From positions 2,868,001-2,932,000 of the forward strand of contig NZ_QGTX01000001.1 in NCBI RefSeq assembly GCF_003182485.1: DNA of 64,000 nt, in the 5' to 3' direction. Made by a program: the position numbers and the translations under genes. The notes below the pieces were generated by a model. The model was not told where the DNA came from. It saw only the letters and a list, made by a program, of their open reading frames with translations, and did not search any database. Each line of letters starts with the position of its first letter. Position 1 is the first letter of the stretch. This document shows positions 55,738 through 64,000 of the stretch, piece after piece. Origin of the DNA: Geodermatophilus normandii (GTDB lineage Bacteria > Actinomycetota > Actinomycetes > Mycobacteriales > Geodermatophilaceae).

Positions 55738-56546
55738 CCGCGGTCCTGGCGACGACGCCGCTCGCCGCCGTCGACCTCGACCGCACCCTCATCTACTCCG
55801 CCGCCGCGGCCGGGGGCGCGGAGGGCCTGCAGGTCGTGGAGCACCTCGACGGCGCGCCGCTGTCGCACGCCACCCCCGCGTCGTGGCGGCTGCTGGCCGA
55901 GCTGGCCGGGCGGGCGCTGGTCGTGCCGGTGACCACCCGCACCGTGGCGCAGTACGAGCGGGTCCGGCTGCCCGTCGTCCCCCGATACGCGCTGTGCGCC
56001 AACGGCGGCGTGCTGCTCGCCGACGGTGTCCGCGACCCCGACTGGGACGACTGGGCGGCGGCGACCGCGGCGCAGGCCGCTCCGCTGCCGGAGCTGCTCG
56101 CGCTGCTCGAGGCCGTGGCGGGCGAGCCGTGGGTGCGCACCGTCCGTGCCGCCGAGGGGCTCTTCTGCTACCTCGTCGCGCACGCGCGGGAGGCGATCCC
56201 GGCCGGCTGGCTGGCCGACACCGGCGCAGCCGTCACCGCCGCCGGGGCCACGCTGTCGGTGCAGGGCCGCAAGGTCTACGTCGTGCCGGCCGGGCTGTCG
56301 AAGGCCGCGGGACTGCTGCGGCTGCGCCGGCAGCTGACGGGGGAGGGGCCCGCGCCGCGGCTGCTGTGCGCCGGCGACAGCCTGCTCGACGCCCCGATGC
56401 TGCTCGCCGCCGACGACGCCGTCCGCCCCGCGCACGGCGAGCTGCACGAGCAGGGCTGGACCGGCGCGCGGGTCGCGGTCACCGCCGCCAGCGGCGCGGC
56501 CGCCGGTGAGGAGATCGTGCGCTGGCTGCTCGACCGCGTCGGCTAG
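55734..56546 (+). CDS. HAD-superfamily phosphatase of Ter cluster
   Basis: The 270-residue protein starts at GTG 55734 (GTGA overlap). HAD motif I is AVDLDRTLIYS, motif II VVPVTTRT, the lysine in GLSKAAGLLRL and motif IV CAGDSLLDAPML, with a C2-type cap between. It fits a sugar- or nucleotide-phosphate phosphatase that would dephosphorylate the PRTase product. It is the last plus-strand gene of the overlapping set. Confidence 0.9.
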   Translation: MTAVLATTPLAAVDLDRTLIYSAAAAGGAEGLQVVEHLDGAPLSHATPASWRLLAELAGRALVVPVTTRTVAQYERVRLPVVPRYALCANGGVLLADGVRDPDWDDWAAATAAQAAPLPELLALLEAVAGEPWVRTVRAAEGLFCYLVAHAREAIPAGWLADTGAAVTAAGATLSVQGRKVYVVPAGLSKAAGLLRLRRQLTGEGPAPRLLCAGDSLLDAPMLLAADDAVRPAHGELHEQGWTGARVAVTAASGAAAGEEIVRWLLDRVG

Positions 56547-57835
56547 TCGGCCCGCGCGGTCCGCACCAGCCGGTCGAGGGCGTCCTCGATCGCCTGCGCC
56601 TCGCGCAGCACCGCGCCCCAGTCGGGACGGCGGCCCCGCGCCGCCTCCTCCAGCGGGGGCAGCCGACGGGCGAGGTCCTCGAACGTGCGGCGGAAGCGCC
56701 GCGCGCGGTCCTCGGGCAGCCCGGCCAGGAACCGCCGGGCGTCGACGACGGCGCGCTGCACCTCGGTGAGCAGCGACCCGGGGTCCGCGGCGACGGCGTC
56801 CAGCCGCTCGAGCCGGCCGGTCGCGGAGCGCACCTCCTCGTCGACCCGGCCGGCCGCCGCCCGCACGCGGGCCAGGTGCGTCGCGGCCGCGGGGACGTCG
56901 AGCACCGGCGCGTCCAGGGCCGCCTGCAGCGCGGTCAGCGCCTCGTCGGCCTCGGCCAGCGCCTCGGCCGCCCGCTGCGGAGCGCGCTCGACGTCGGCCC
57001 ACGCCGACAGCGGGTACCGGCGTCGCAGCTCGCTCATCACCGGCGTCAGCCGCTCGTGCCGGGTGCCCAGCGCCTCCCGGCGGGTGCGTACCGAGGCCGC
57101 GCCCCGGCGCACCTCGGCGGCCCGCTCCGGCAGCGCCCGCGCCCGCTCGGCGGCGGCCTCCGCGGCGTGCCGGCCCCGCTCGGCCGCGTCCAGCGCGGGC
57201 CCGGCCCGGCGGGCGGCCAGCTCGCCGGCGGCGCCGGCGGCGAGGCGGTCGGCGTCGGCCAGGGCGGCGTCGAGGCCCGGGTCGGCCAGCCCCGCGGCGG
57301 CCGCCGCGTCGAGCGCGGCGCGGGCCGCGGCGGTCGTCTCCCGCGCGGCGGACACCGAGCGGGCGGCCATCGCCCGGGCCCGCGCGGCGGCCGCGAGCAC
57401 CTCGCCGTACTGCTCGCGGAAGCGCACCACCTGGCCGTGCACCTCGCGCAGCGCGGTGGCCGCCGCACCCAGCGCGGTGGCCGCCGCCCGCGCGCGGCCG
57501 GGGTCGGCGTCCGCCGCCGCGTCGTGGTTGGAAAGCGCCTGCAGATAGTGTCCAATCACCGTGTCGGCGTGGGTCGAGAGATCCCGCCAGTCACGGGTCA
57601 ACGAGTCGGGGGCGGAGATGCGGTGCTGAGCCCCTCTCCCGCCCACCCGCCCGCGGTCCCGTCCGCCCGGGCTGCCGCCGGCCTCCTCGGCCGCGGCCAC
57701 CGCGTCCGGCAGGTCGGCCAGCGCGGCGTCCAGCTCCAGCATCGCCGCGGCGGCGGCCTCGCGCGCCGCGGTGGCCTCCCGCCGGGGCGCCTCACGGTCG
57801 CGGCGCCACCACGGGGTGCCGACCGGTCCGCTCAC
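56543..57835 (-). CDS. Ala/Arg-rich coiled-coil protein antisense to the Ter set
   Basis: The 430-residue protein starts at GTG 57835 behind GGGAGG. After GTPWWRRD it is nearly all helix with long heptad-like Ala/Arg/Glu stretches. A less biased segment (SLTRDWRDLSTHADTVIGHYLQALSN, in part) lies near residue 85. It has no signal or membrane segment. Its stop overlaps the HAD stop by 4 bases (tail to tail). No family was recognised; position suggests a Ter-associated structural partner. Confidence 0.7.
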   Translation of the reverse strand: MSGPVGTPWWRRDREAPRREATAAREAAAAAMLELDAALADLPDAVAAAEEAGGSPGGRDRGRVGGRGAQHRISAPDSLTRDWRDLSTHADTVIGHYLQALSNHDAAADADPGRARAAATALGAAATALREVHGQVVRFREQYGEVLAAAARARAMAARSVSAARETTAAARAALDAAAAAGLADPGLDAALADADRLAAGAAGELAARRAGPALDAAERGRHAAEAAAERARALPERAAEVRRGAASVRTRREALGTRHERLTPVMSELRRRYPLSAWADVERAPQRAAEALAEADEALTALQAALDAPVLDVPAAATHLARVRAAAGRVDEEVRSATGRLERLDAVAADPGSLLTEVQRAVVDARRFLAGLPEDRARRFRRTFEDLARRLPPLEEAARGRRPDWGAVLREAQAIEDALDRLVRTARAD

Positions 57836-58118
57836 GGCCGCCTCCCGTCGCGGTGGCCCGCGTCCGGCGGGGCGGTCCGGCGCCTCCGCGGCCCGGCGGC
57901 CTGTGGATACCACGCCGGGGCGCCCTCCGTGGGAGCGGGCGGTCGGTGCCGCCCCGACCGCTGAGCCCGTCCCGCCCGTCGCCCGTCCGGGCCACGGCGG
58001 GAACGTCTGCCCTGCCGGATCCGTTGGACGCTCGGCCCGCCTCCCGGCCGATCCGGCTCGGTCCTCTGTGCCGTATTCGTCGCCGCCTCGTCCGTCAGGC
58101 GTCGGAAAGGAAAACCTG
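57836..58118. promoter_or_regulatory. divergent promoter region
   Basis: This 283-base gap separates the coiled-coil gene and the DUF475 gene. No yybP-ykoY-like blocks are present, unlike the region before the other TerC-type gene. No clear promoter elements were seen. Confidence 0.35.
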
Positions 58119-59237
58119 ATGCTCCGCTACTTCGGCTTCTCCGTCGGTCTGACGGTGGCCGCGCTCGTCACCGCCGTGTTCTTCGGCGGACCGGCCGCCC
58201 TGCTGGCCGTGGCCGTCCTCGGCGTCCTCGAGGTCTGTCTCTCCTTCGACAACGCCGTGGTCAACGCCAAGGTGCTGCGCCGGATGAGCCCGCTCTGGCG
58301 GAAGCTGTTCCTCTACGTCGGCATCTTCATCGCCGTGTTCGGCATGCGGCTGCTGCTGCCGATCGTGCTGGTCTCGGTGACCGCCCAGCTGTCGATCCCC
58401 GAGGTCTGGGACCTCGCGCTGACCGACCAGGAGGCCTACGGCGAGAACGTCGAGGCCGCGGCCGAGGCCATCTACACCTTCGGCGGCATCTTCCTGCTGA
58501 TGATCTTCCTGAACTTCCTCTTCGACGAGGAGCGCGAGATCCACTGGCTGTCCTGGCTGGAGAAGCCGCTGGCCAAGGCCGGCAAGCTGCCCTACCTCGC
58601 GATCGTCATCACCTTGGCCGTCATCTACGTCGGCTCGCAGATCGCCGACCCGGAGAAGTACGCCACGGTGCTCGTCTCCGGCCTGGCCGGCCTGTTCACC
58701 TACCTGCTGATCGGCGGCCTCAACGAGCTGATGGAGGCCCCGGAGACCGACGACGAGGACGACGTCACCGCGACCGGGCAGTCGACCACGGGCGGCAACG
58801 CGGCCGGGACGGCGACCAAGGCCGTGGCCGGCGCCGGTGCCGCCGCGTTCCTCTACCTCGAGGTGCTCGACGCGTCGTTCTCCTTCGACGGCGTCATCGG
58901 CGCGTTCGCCATCAGCAGCGACATCTTCATCATCGCGCTGGGCCTGGGCATCGGCGCCTTCTGGGTCCGGTCGCTGACCATCTACATGGTCGACAAGGGC
59001 ACGCTCGACGAGTACCGCTACCTCGAGCACGGCGCGATGTGGGCGATCGGCTTCCTGGCCGCGATCATGATCCTGGAGCTGCGGTTCCACATCAGCGAGT
59101 ACGTCACCGGCCTCACCGGCCTGCTCTTCATCGTCGCCGCGGTGATCAGCAGCGTGATCGCCACCCGGCGTGAGCGGGCGCACGAGCCCGCGCCGGTCGA
59201 GAGCGAGCGCGACGAGGTCACCGCCGGCCGCCGCTGA
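58119..59237 (+). CDS. DUF475 TerC-like integral membrane protein
   Basis: The 372-residue protein starts at ATG 58119 (AAAGGAAAA). Eight or more helices carry two copies of the TerC-type acidic motif: [19 protein letters not shown] and [20 protein letters not shown] loop rich in Asp/Glu ([14 protein letters not shown]) lies between halves. It is the DUF475 branch of the TerC superfamily, probably metal transport. It is followed by a strong hairpin. Confidence 0.92.
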   Translation: MLRYFGFSVGLTVAALVTAVFFGGPAALLAVAVLGVLEVCLSFDNAVVNAKVLRRMSPLWRKLFLYVGIFIAVFGMRLLLPIVLVSVTAQLSIPEVWDLALTDQEAYGENVEAAAEAIYTFGGIFLLMIFLNFLFDEEREIHWLSWLEKPLAKAGKLPYLAIVITLAVIYVGSQIADPEKYATVLVSGLAGLFTYLLIGGLNELMEAPETDDEDDVTATGQSTTGGNAAGTATKAVAGAGAAAFLYLEVLDASFSFDGVIGAFAISSDIFIIALGLGIGAFWVRSLTIYMVDKGTLDEYRYLEHGAMWAIGFLAAIMILELRFHISEYVTGLTGLLFIVAAVISSVIATRRERAHEPAPVESERDEVTAGRR

Positions 59238-59258
59238 CGAGCCGGTCCGGCCGACGGT

Positions 59259-59293
59259 CCGACGGCCCCGGGGCACCCGCCCGGGGCCGTCGG
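59259..59293 (+). terminator. 14-bp hairpin terminator after DUF475 gene
   Basis: CCGACGGCCCCGGG (59259-59272) pairs perfectly with CCCGGGGCCGTCGG (59280-59293), loop GCACCCG, 21 bases after the stop. Confidence 0.85.
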
Positions 59294-59387
59294 CGCGTCC
59301 GGGGGAGGCCGCGGCGGGGCACCTACCGCAGGCCGGGGGCGCCGGATACGGTCCGGCCGGTCCCGTCCCCTGCACCGAGAGGCATCC

Positions 59388-60005
59388 GTGGCACAGCTCA
59401 CCGCCCAGAAACGCGTCCTGCACGCCGACCTGCACGGGGACCGCATCCGGGCCGCCAGCGGCTCGATGGTCGCCTACGAGGGCAACGTCGACTTCAAGAA
59501 CTCCGGGATGGGCGGGGGCGGCGGCATGCGCGCCGCGCTCAAGCGTGCCGTCGCCGGCGAGAGCATCTCGCTCATGGACTGCACGGGGCACGGCCGGGTG
59601 TACCTCGCCAAGGAGGCGATGGACGTCCTCGTCGTCGACCTCGGCGGCGACACGCTCACCGTGGAGAGCGAGCACATCCTCGCCCACACCGAGCACCTGC
59701 GCCTCGACGTGCAGTTCTCCGGCCTGCGCGGCGTCACCAGCGGCCAGGGGCTGGCCACCACGACGGTGACCGGCCAGGGCCAGGTGGCCATCGTGTCCGA
59801 GGGGCCGGTCATGGCCCTCGAGGTCGCGCCCGGCCAGGACCTCGTCGTCGACCCCGACGCCTACGTCGGGTCCCGCGGCCAGCTGTCGATGAACCTCGTC
59901 AGCGGCGTGTCCTGGAAGTCCCTCGTGGGCGAGGGCTCCGGCGAGCCCTTCTCCCTCCGCTTCACCGGGCACGGCCTGGTGCTCGTCCAGTCCTCGGAGC
60001 GCTGA
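59388..60005 (+). CDS. AIM24-family protein (1 of 3)
   Basis: The 205-residue protein starts at GTG 59388. It is an all-beta AIM24 domain: [50 protein letters not shown] (in part), [35 protein letters not shown] and [19 protein letters not shown]. Bacterial AIM24 proteins often accompany TerD genes; the role is unknown. Three AIM24 genes follow with gaps of 3 and 11 bases, one operon. Confidence 0.9.
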   Translation: MAQLTAQKRVLHADLHGDRIRAASGSMVAYEGNVDFKNSGMGGGGGMRAALKRAVAGESISLMDCTGHGRVYLAKEAMDVLVVDLGGDTLTVESEHILAHTEHLRLDVQFSGLRGVTSGQGLATTTVTGQGQVAIVSEGPVMALEVAPGQDLVVDPDAYVGSRGQLSMNLVSGVSWKSLVGEGSGEPFSLRFTGHGLVLVQSSER

Positions 60006-60008
60006 GCG

Positions 60009-60653
60009 GTGTCGTTCGAGACGGTCAACAGCAAGGTCGTGCGCGCGCACGTCGGCCCGGCCAGCCCCGTGCTGGCCCGCCGCGGGGCGATGCTCGGCTA
60101 CTCCGGCCAGGTCACCTTCCGCCCGGTGCACGGCCAGGGCCGCGGCATCGGCGGGATGGTCGGCGCGGCGATGTCGGGCGAGTCCAACCCGATGATGGCC
60201 ACCGAGGGCACCGGCCAGGTCCTCTACGGCTACAAGGGCCTGCACGTCACCGTCCTGGAGCTCGACGGCAACGCCCCGCTCGTGTGCGAGGCCGACCGGC
60301 TGCTGGTCCACGACGCGAACCTGCAGACCAGCGTGCAGTTCCTCGGCTCCGGCGGCGTGAAGTCGGCGATCTCCGGCGCCATGACCGGGCAGGGGCTGTT
60401 CACCACCAACGTGCACGGCCGCGGCTCGGTGGCGCTGCTGTCGCACGGCGGCGCCTTCCCGTTGCAGCTCAACGGCACGCAGGTCGGCGTCGACCCGCAG
60501 GCCTACGTCGGGCACGTCGGCCAGCTCTCGGTCGACCTGGCGGCGAAGGTCGGCTTCCGCGACGTGGTCGGCCGGGGTTCCGGCGAGGCCTTCCAGTTGA
60601 AGATCAGCGGGTCCGGCACGGTGTACGTGCAGGCCAGCGAGCAGAAGTTCTGA
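60009..60653 (+). CDS. AIM24-family protein (2 of 3)
   Basis: The 214-residue protein starts at GTG 60009, three bases after the previous stop. It shows the same fold: [87 protein letters not shown] and [19 protein letters not shown]. It is a clear paralogue of its neighbour. Confidence 0.9.
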   Translation: MSFETVNSKVVRAHVGPASPVLARRGAMLGYSGQVTFRPVHGQGRGIGGMVGAAMSGESNPMMATEGTGQVLYGYKGLHVTVLELDGNAPLVCEADRLLVHDANLQTSVQFLGSGGVKSAISGAMTGQGLFTTNVHGRGSVALLSHGGAFPLQLNGTQVGVDPQAYVGHVGQLSVDLAAKVGFRDVVGRGSGEAFQLKISGSGTVYVQASEQKF

Positions 60654-60664
60654 GGACGGCGACG

Positions 60665-61659
60665 ATGACCTACCCGCCGAACAACCCCTACGGCGGCGGC
60701 AACCCCTACGGCCAGCCGCAGCCCGGGTACGGCCAGCCCCAGCCCGGCTACGGCCAGCCCCAGCCCGGCTACGGGCAGCCGCAGCCCGGGTACGGGCAGC
60801 CGCAGCCCGGGTACGGGCAGCCCCAGCCCGGGTACGGCCAGCCGCAGCCGCCGTACGGCGGCCCCCCGCAGCCGCCGTACGGCGGCCCCCGCAGCCGTCG
60901 GCCCCGCCGGCCGGCGTGCCGACGACGCTGAACGTCCAGTCGCTGCCCGACGACGACAACGTCAACCCCTACGTCTTCTGCATCGCGCTCAACGGCGAGT
61001 GGTTCATGAGCAAGGGCGCGATGCTGGCGTACTACGGCAACGTCCAGTTCGACGCCGTCACCGAGTACTCGTCGGTGCAGGCCTGGGTGGCCGCCAAGTT
61101 CTCCAGCCCGGTCTACGTCCAGGACTGGGTGGTCGCCCGGGGGCACGGCAAGGTGCTCATCGGCGACCGCGGCTTCGACCTCAACGCCTACGACCTCGAC
61201 GACGGCAACCTGACGATCAAGGCGAACAACCTCTGCGCGTTCTCCCCGGCGCTGGAGCTCAAGCAGTCGATCGTGCCCGGGTTCGTCACGCTCATCGGCA
61301 CGGGCAAGTTCATCGCCTCGTCCAACGGGCCGGTGATCTTCGTCGAGCCGCCGTTCCGTGCCGACCCGGACGCGCTGCTCGGCTGGGCCGACTGCCCCTC
61401 GCCGTCGGTGCACCACGACGCGCAGTGGATGACGCAGAGCATGCTCGGCGCCCTCTCCGGGGCGCTGGGCCGCGCCTCGGGCGAGGAGCGGCAGTACGAC
61501 TTCACCGGGACGGGCACGATCCTGCTGCAGTCCTCCGAGGTGGCCCGCGAGGACCCGGCGGTGCTGCGGCTGGTGGAGTCGCAGACCCAGCTGCTCACCA
61601 ACGCCCAGGCCGGCAGCCTCGGCCAGCGGCTGGTCGCCCGCGCCCAGCAGCAGTCCTGA
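60665..61659 (+). CDS. AIM24-family protein (3 of 3) with PYGQPQPG-repeat N-terminus; apparent frameshift
   Basis: ATG 60665 opens a Pro/Gly/Tyr/Gln-rich tail (about 70 residues of GYGQPQP repeats). At 60886-60890 a run of five C's replaces the six seen in the preceding repeat unit, and the frame is lost. With one more C it reads on through [20 protein letters not shown] into a full AIM24 domain ([49 protein letters not shown]) to 61659, about 331 residues. GTG 60916 could start the AIM24 part alone. Repeat tails like this are common on membrane-associated actinobacterial proteins. Confidence 0.8.
60707..60900 (+). repeat. tandem repeats: seven 21-bp units then 24- and 23-bp units
   Basis: Seven 21-bp units (60707-60853) encode YGQPQPG six times and YGQPQPP once. 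Then a 24-bp unit (60854-60877) with a C6 run is followed by a near copy of 23 bp (60878-60900) with a C5 run. The 1-base difference causes the frameshift. This is a protein-coding repeat, not CRISPR. Confidence 0.95.
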
Positions 61660-61661
61660 CC

Positions 61662-61701
61662 GTCGCCCGGCCGGGCCCGTCACGGGACCCGGCCGGGTGA
61701 C
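61662..61701 (+). terminator. 14-bp hairpin terminator after AIM24 operon
   Basis: GTCGCCCGGCCGGG (61662-61675) pairs with CCCGGCCGGGTGAC (61688-61701), one G-T wobble, 12-base loop, right after the stop at 61659. Confidence 0.75.
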
Positions 61702-61724
61702 GACTGCACTACGCTGGGTATCTC

Positions 61725-63776
61725 ATGCGGCCCGCCGACCTCGCCCTGCTCCGGACCCCCGGGGTGCCGGCGGTCTCGCCGGACGGGCGCATGGCGGTGG
61801 TCGCCGTCGGCCGGCCCGACCTCGACGCCGACTGCTACCGCGGGCAGCTGTGGGCCGTGCCCACCGACGGCTCGGCGCCGGCCCGCCCGCTGACCTCCGG
61901 CGCCCGCGACTCCGCCCCGGCCTTCTCCCCGGACGGCCGCTGGCTGGCCTACCTGTCGGCCGCCGACGGCGGGCACCCGCAGCTGCACGTGCTGCCCACC
62001 GCGGGCGGGGCGCCCCGCCGGCTCACCGACGCCCCGCTGGGGGCCGGCGCTCCGGTGTGGTCACCGGACTCCCGCCGGCTGGCCTTCGTGGCCCGCGTCC
62101 CGGAGGCCGGCCGCTACGGCACGGCCGAGGGGGTGCCGCCGGAGGCCGAGCCGCCGCGGCTGGTCACCCGGCTGCGGCACCGCGTCGACGACGTCGGGTA
62201 CACCGCCGACCGGCCCAGCTGCGTGTTCGTCCTCGACCTGCCCGCCGACCCGTTCGACGACACCGCCGAGCTCCCGCAGGCGCGCCAGGTGACCGACGGC
62301 CGTGGCGAGGACACCGACGTCGCCTGGTCGCCCGACGGCCGGACGCTGGCCTTCGTCTCCGCCCGGCACGCCCGTGCCGACCGCGACCTGGTGCGCGACG
62401 TCTGGCTGGTGCCGGTGACCGGGGGCGAGCCGCGGCGGGTCACCCGCGGCCGCGGCGAGTGCCGGCTGCCGGCGTTCGACCCGGCCGGTGCGGCCCTCTA
62501 CGTCACGGCCCGTCCCGACCTCGGCCCCGACGGCCTCGACGTCGCCGCGCGGGGCCTGACCCTGTGCCGGGTGCCGGTCGCCGGCGGCCCGCTGCAGCCG
62601 GTGCTCGACCCGCGGGAGCACCACCGCGGCGACGACACCCCGGCGACGGTGCTGGCCGGGGGAGCGGCGCTGGTCGGCGTCGAGCGGCGCGGGTCGGTGG
62701 CGCTGCTGCGGGTGCCCCTCGACGGCGGCACGCCCGAGACGCTGGTCGACGGGCCGTTCACGGTGCGCGGGTTCGGCACCGGCGGCGGGGTCGTCGTCGC
62801 CACCGTCGCGCACGACCGGTCGGCGGGGGAGCTGGTGGCCCTGACGCCCGGGCGGCGGCGGCTGCTCACCGGCTTCGGGTCCGCGCTCGGGGCCACCGGA
62901 CGGCTGCACCGCAGCACCGAGCGCACCGCCGTCGCGCCCGACGGCACGCGGGTGCACGGCTGGGTCACCGTGCCCGAGGGCCCCGGCCCCCACCCGGTGC
63001 TGCTGACCGTGCACGGCGGGCCGTTCACCCAGTACGGCTGGTCGCTGCTCGACGAGACGCAGGTGTACGTGTCGGCCGGCTACGCCGTGGTGCAGTGCAA
63101 CCCGCGCGGGTCGTCGGGCTACGGGGAGGAGCACGCCCGCGCCGTCGTCGGTGCGTGGGGCGAGCGGGACGCCGACGACGTCCTGGCCTTCCTCGACGCC
63201 GCGCTCGCCGACCCCGCGCTCGACGCCGACCGGGTGGGCGTCCACGGCGGCTCCTACGGCGGCTTCCTCACCGCGCTGCTGCTCACCCGCACCGACCGCT
63301 TCGCCGCCGCCGTCGTGGAACGGGCGGTGACCGACCCGGTCTCCTTCGCGGGCTCCAGCGACATCGGCTGGTGGTACGCCGCCGCCTACATGGGGCCCGA
63401 CCCGGTGAGCCCCCTGGCGGAGGCGGCGAGGATCCGGACGCCCACCCTCGTCGTGCACTCCGAGCAGGACGAGCGCTGCCCGGTCGAGCAGGGCCGCCGG
63501 CTGTTCGTGGCGCTGCAGCAGCGCGGCGTGCCCAGTGCGCTGCTGCTCTTCCCGGGTGAGGGCCACGAGCTGTCCCGTTCCGGCCGCCCCCGGCACCGGC
63601 TGGCCCGCTTCGAGCACCTGCTCGCGTGGTGGGACCGCTGGCTGCCCGTCGAGGTTCAGGCGAGCCGCAGCCGCGCGCCCTCGGCGGACACCACGAGCCG
63701 CCCGTCCATCCGCGTGCAGGGGAAGACCGCCACGTGGCCGGAGCCGGGCACCGGCAGCCCGCCGTCGATCTCGTAG
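61725..63776 (+). CDS. S9-family prolyl oligopeptidase-like peptidase
   Basis: The 683-residue protein starts at ATG 61725. An N-terminal beta-propeller with PD40/WD40-like repeats (AFSPDGRWLAYLSA, VWSPDSRRLAFVAR, AWSPDGRTLAFVSA) gates a C-terminal alpha/beta hydrolase with triad Ser in GVHGGSYGGFL, Asp in HSEQDERCP and His in GEGHELS. There is no signal peptide, so it is a cytoplasmic acylaminoacyl- or dipeptidyl-peptidase-like enzyme. No Shine-Dalgarno lies before the ATG. The last about 40 residues run antisense into the next gene and may be an extension caused by a lost stop or shift near 63650. Confidence 0.9.
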   Translation: MRPADLALLRTPGVPAVSPDGRMAVVAVGRPDLDADCYRGQLWAVPTDGSAPARPLTSGARDSAPAFSPDGRWLAYLSAADGGHPQLHVLPTAGGAPRRLTDAPLGAGAPVWSPDSRRLAFVARVPEAGRYGTAEGVPPEAEPPRLVTRLRHRVDDVGYTADRPSCVFVLDLPADPFDDTAELPQARQVTDGRGEDTDVAWSPDGRTLAFVSARHARADRDLVRDVWLVPVTGGEPRRVTRGRGECRLPAFDPAGAALYVTARPDLGPDGLDVAARGLTLCRVPVAGGPLQPVLDPREHHRGDDTPATVLAGGAALVGVERRGSVALLRVPLDGGTPETLVDGPFTVRGFGTGGGVVVATVAHDRSAGELVALTPGRRRLLTGFGSALGATGRLHRSTERTAVAPDGTRVHGWVTVPEGPGPHPVLLTVHGGPFTQYGWSLLDETQVYVSAGYAVVQCNPRGSSGYGEEHARAVVGAWGERDADDVLAFLDAALADPALDADRVGVHGGSYGGFLTALLLTRTDRFAAAVVERAVTDPVSFAGSSDIGWWYAAAYMGPDPVSPLAEAARIRTPTLVVHSEQDERCPVEQGRRLFVALQQRGVPSALLLFPGEGHELSRSGRPRHRLARFEHLLAWWDRWLPVEVQASRSRAPSADTTSRPSIRVQGKTATWPEPGTGSPPSIS

Positions 63777-64000
63777 CGGGAGTTGGTCACCTTGCGGCGG
63801 GTGGCGGCCGGGTCGTCGGGGCCCGCGGGCGGCGCGTCGGGCCGCAGCAGGACGACGACCTCGGTGCAGCCCGCGGGCCAGGTCCAGCGCAGCCGGTCGC
63901 CGGCGAGGGCCAGGCCGGTGACCGGCGGCAGGGCCGCGGCCCCGGGAGGTGCCGCCGTGGGGGGTGCGGCCGCGGGGGAGGCGACCTCCGGGGAGGCGAC
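63656..64000 (-). CDS. unknown protein, C-terminal 114 residues only
   Basis: The 3' end of a minus-strand gene that continues past the window. After an Ala/Pro-rich part comes a beta-rich segment: VTGLALAGDRLRWTWPAGC, TEVVVLLRPDAPPAGPDDP, RRKVTNSRYEIDGGLPVP, GHVAVFPCTRMDGRLVVSAE. This looks like a fibronectin-III-like sandwich. No family could be named with confidence. It overlaps the S9 peptidase reading frame tail to tail by about 121 bases. Confidence 0.6.
   Translation of the reverse strand, partial: VASPEVASPAAAPPTAAPPGAAALPPVTGLALAGDRLRWTWPAGCTEVVVLLRPDAPPAGPDDPAATRRKVTNSRYEIDGGLPVPGSGHVAVFPCTRMDGRLVVSAEGARLRLA

Noticed and set aside
57836-58118. Second yybP-ykoY riboswitch before the DUF475 gene
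   Set aside because: The GGGGAGTA and GAGACCTCC blocks are missing.
60707-60853. Regular 21-bp repeats that might be taken for CRISPR
   Set aside because: Units are directly tandem without spacers and encode in-frame YGQPQPG repeats.

Overview
The window is very GC-rich actinobacterial DNA (most codons end in G or C, GTG starts are common, and many operon genes overlap by 4 bases as GTGA). The gene set (an Rpf/LysM protein under a c-di-AMP riboswitch, TreXYZ, LigC/LigD-type end-joining enzymes, a large Ter cluster, a LysRS fused to a lysyl-PG synthase) fits a soil or rock actinobacterium. I infer the Geodermatophilaceae (Blastococcus/Geodermatophilus/Modestobacter type). This is inferred from gene content only; there is no rRNA here.

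Region 1 (1-15.4 kb) starts with the 5' part of a SARP-type activator gene. Four pairs of TTGGAGC-like heptamers with an 11-bp period, the classic SARP operator layout, lie 45-80 bases before four transcription units: a Tat-exported FAD oxidase; a four-gene overlapping operon (alpha/beta hydrolase, LysRS-MprF fusion, small membrane-anchored protein, APC permease); a lipoprotein polysaccharide deacetylase; and an FAD monooxygenase. This looks like a small local regulon concerned with the cell envelope and flavoenzymes. A membrane protein, a CPA2 antiporter and a DMT protein lie between them without such boxes.

Region 2 (15.4-27 kb) holds a sugar ABC importer without its ATPase, a DUF6653 protein, a YbjQ protein, NADP-type glutamate dehydrogenase, a GDPD operon headed by a broken DUF1080 gene, a small unknown gene, a WS/DGAT acyltransferase and a divergent enoyl-CoA hydratase.

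Region 3 (27-30.35 kb) is accessory DNA of visibly lower GC. Three direct copies of a sequence matching the 3' end of the neighbouring ligD-type polymerase gene bound two small modules. Each module has an N-terminal fragment of a tyrosine-recombinase gene next to one repeat, plus cargo: a DUF2510 membrane protein in one, a Phd/YefM-RelE toxin-antitoxin pair in the other. I read it as two tandem decayed integrations at the ligD 3' end.

Region 4 (30.3-45 kb) has ligD-pol, a secreted tripeptidyl-aminopeptidase-like lipoprotein and ligC; a RibD-C reductase (frameshifted); treZ, an Rpf-LysM gene behind a ydaO-type riboswitch, treY and treX; then uvrB. Region 5 (45-47.8 kb) has an XRE regulator divergent from an extra type I methionine aminopeptidase, and a secreted alpha/beta-hydrolase-fold protein.

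Region 6 (47.8-64 kb) is a Ter stress cluster. TerC sits behind a yybP-ykoY (Mn2+) riboswitch with a visible Shine-Dalgarno-sequestering hairpin. It is followed by TerD, a TerA-like protein, TerD-vWA, the overlapping biosynthetic set HpcH/CitE - PRTase/TRSP - StiP/PELOTA - HAD, an antisense coiled-coil gene, a DUF475 TerC-like protein and three AIM24 proteins. An S9 peptidase and a partial unknown gene end the window.

Four otherwise intact genes (12.1, 13.7, 34.2 and 60.7 kb) each carry an apparent loss of one base in a C/G-rich stretch. Homopolymer errors in the assembly are the simplest explanation, and the 60.7 kb case (C5 where the sister repeat has C6) shows it most clearly.
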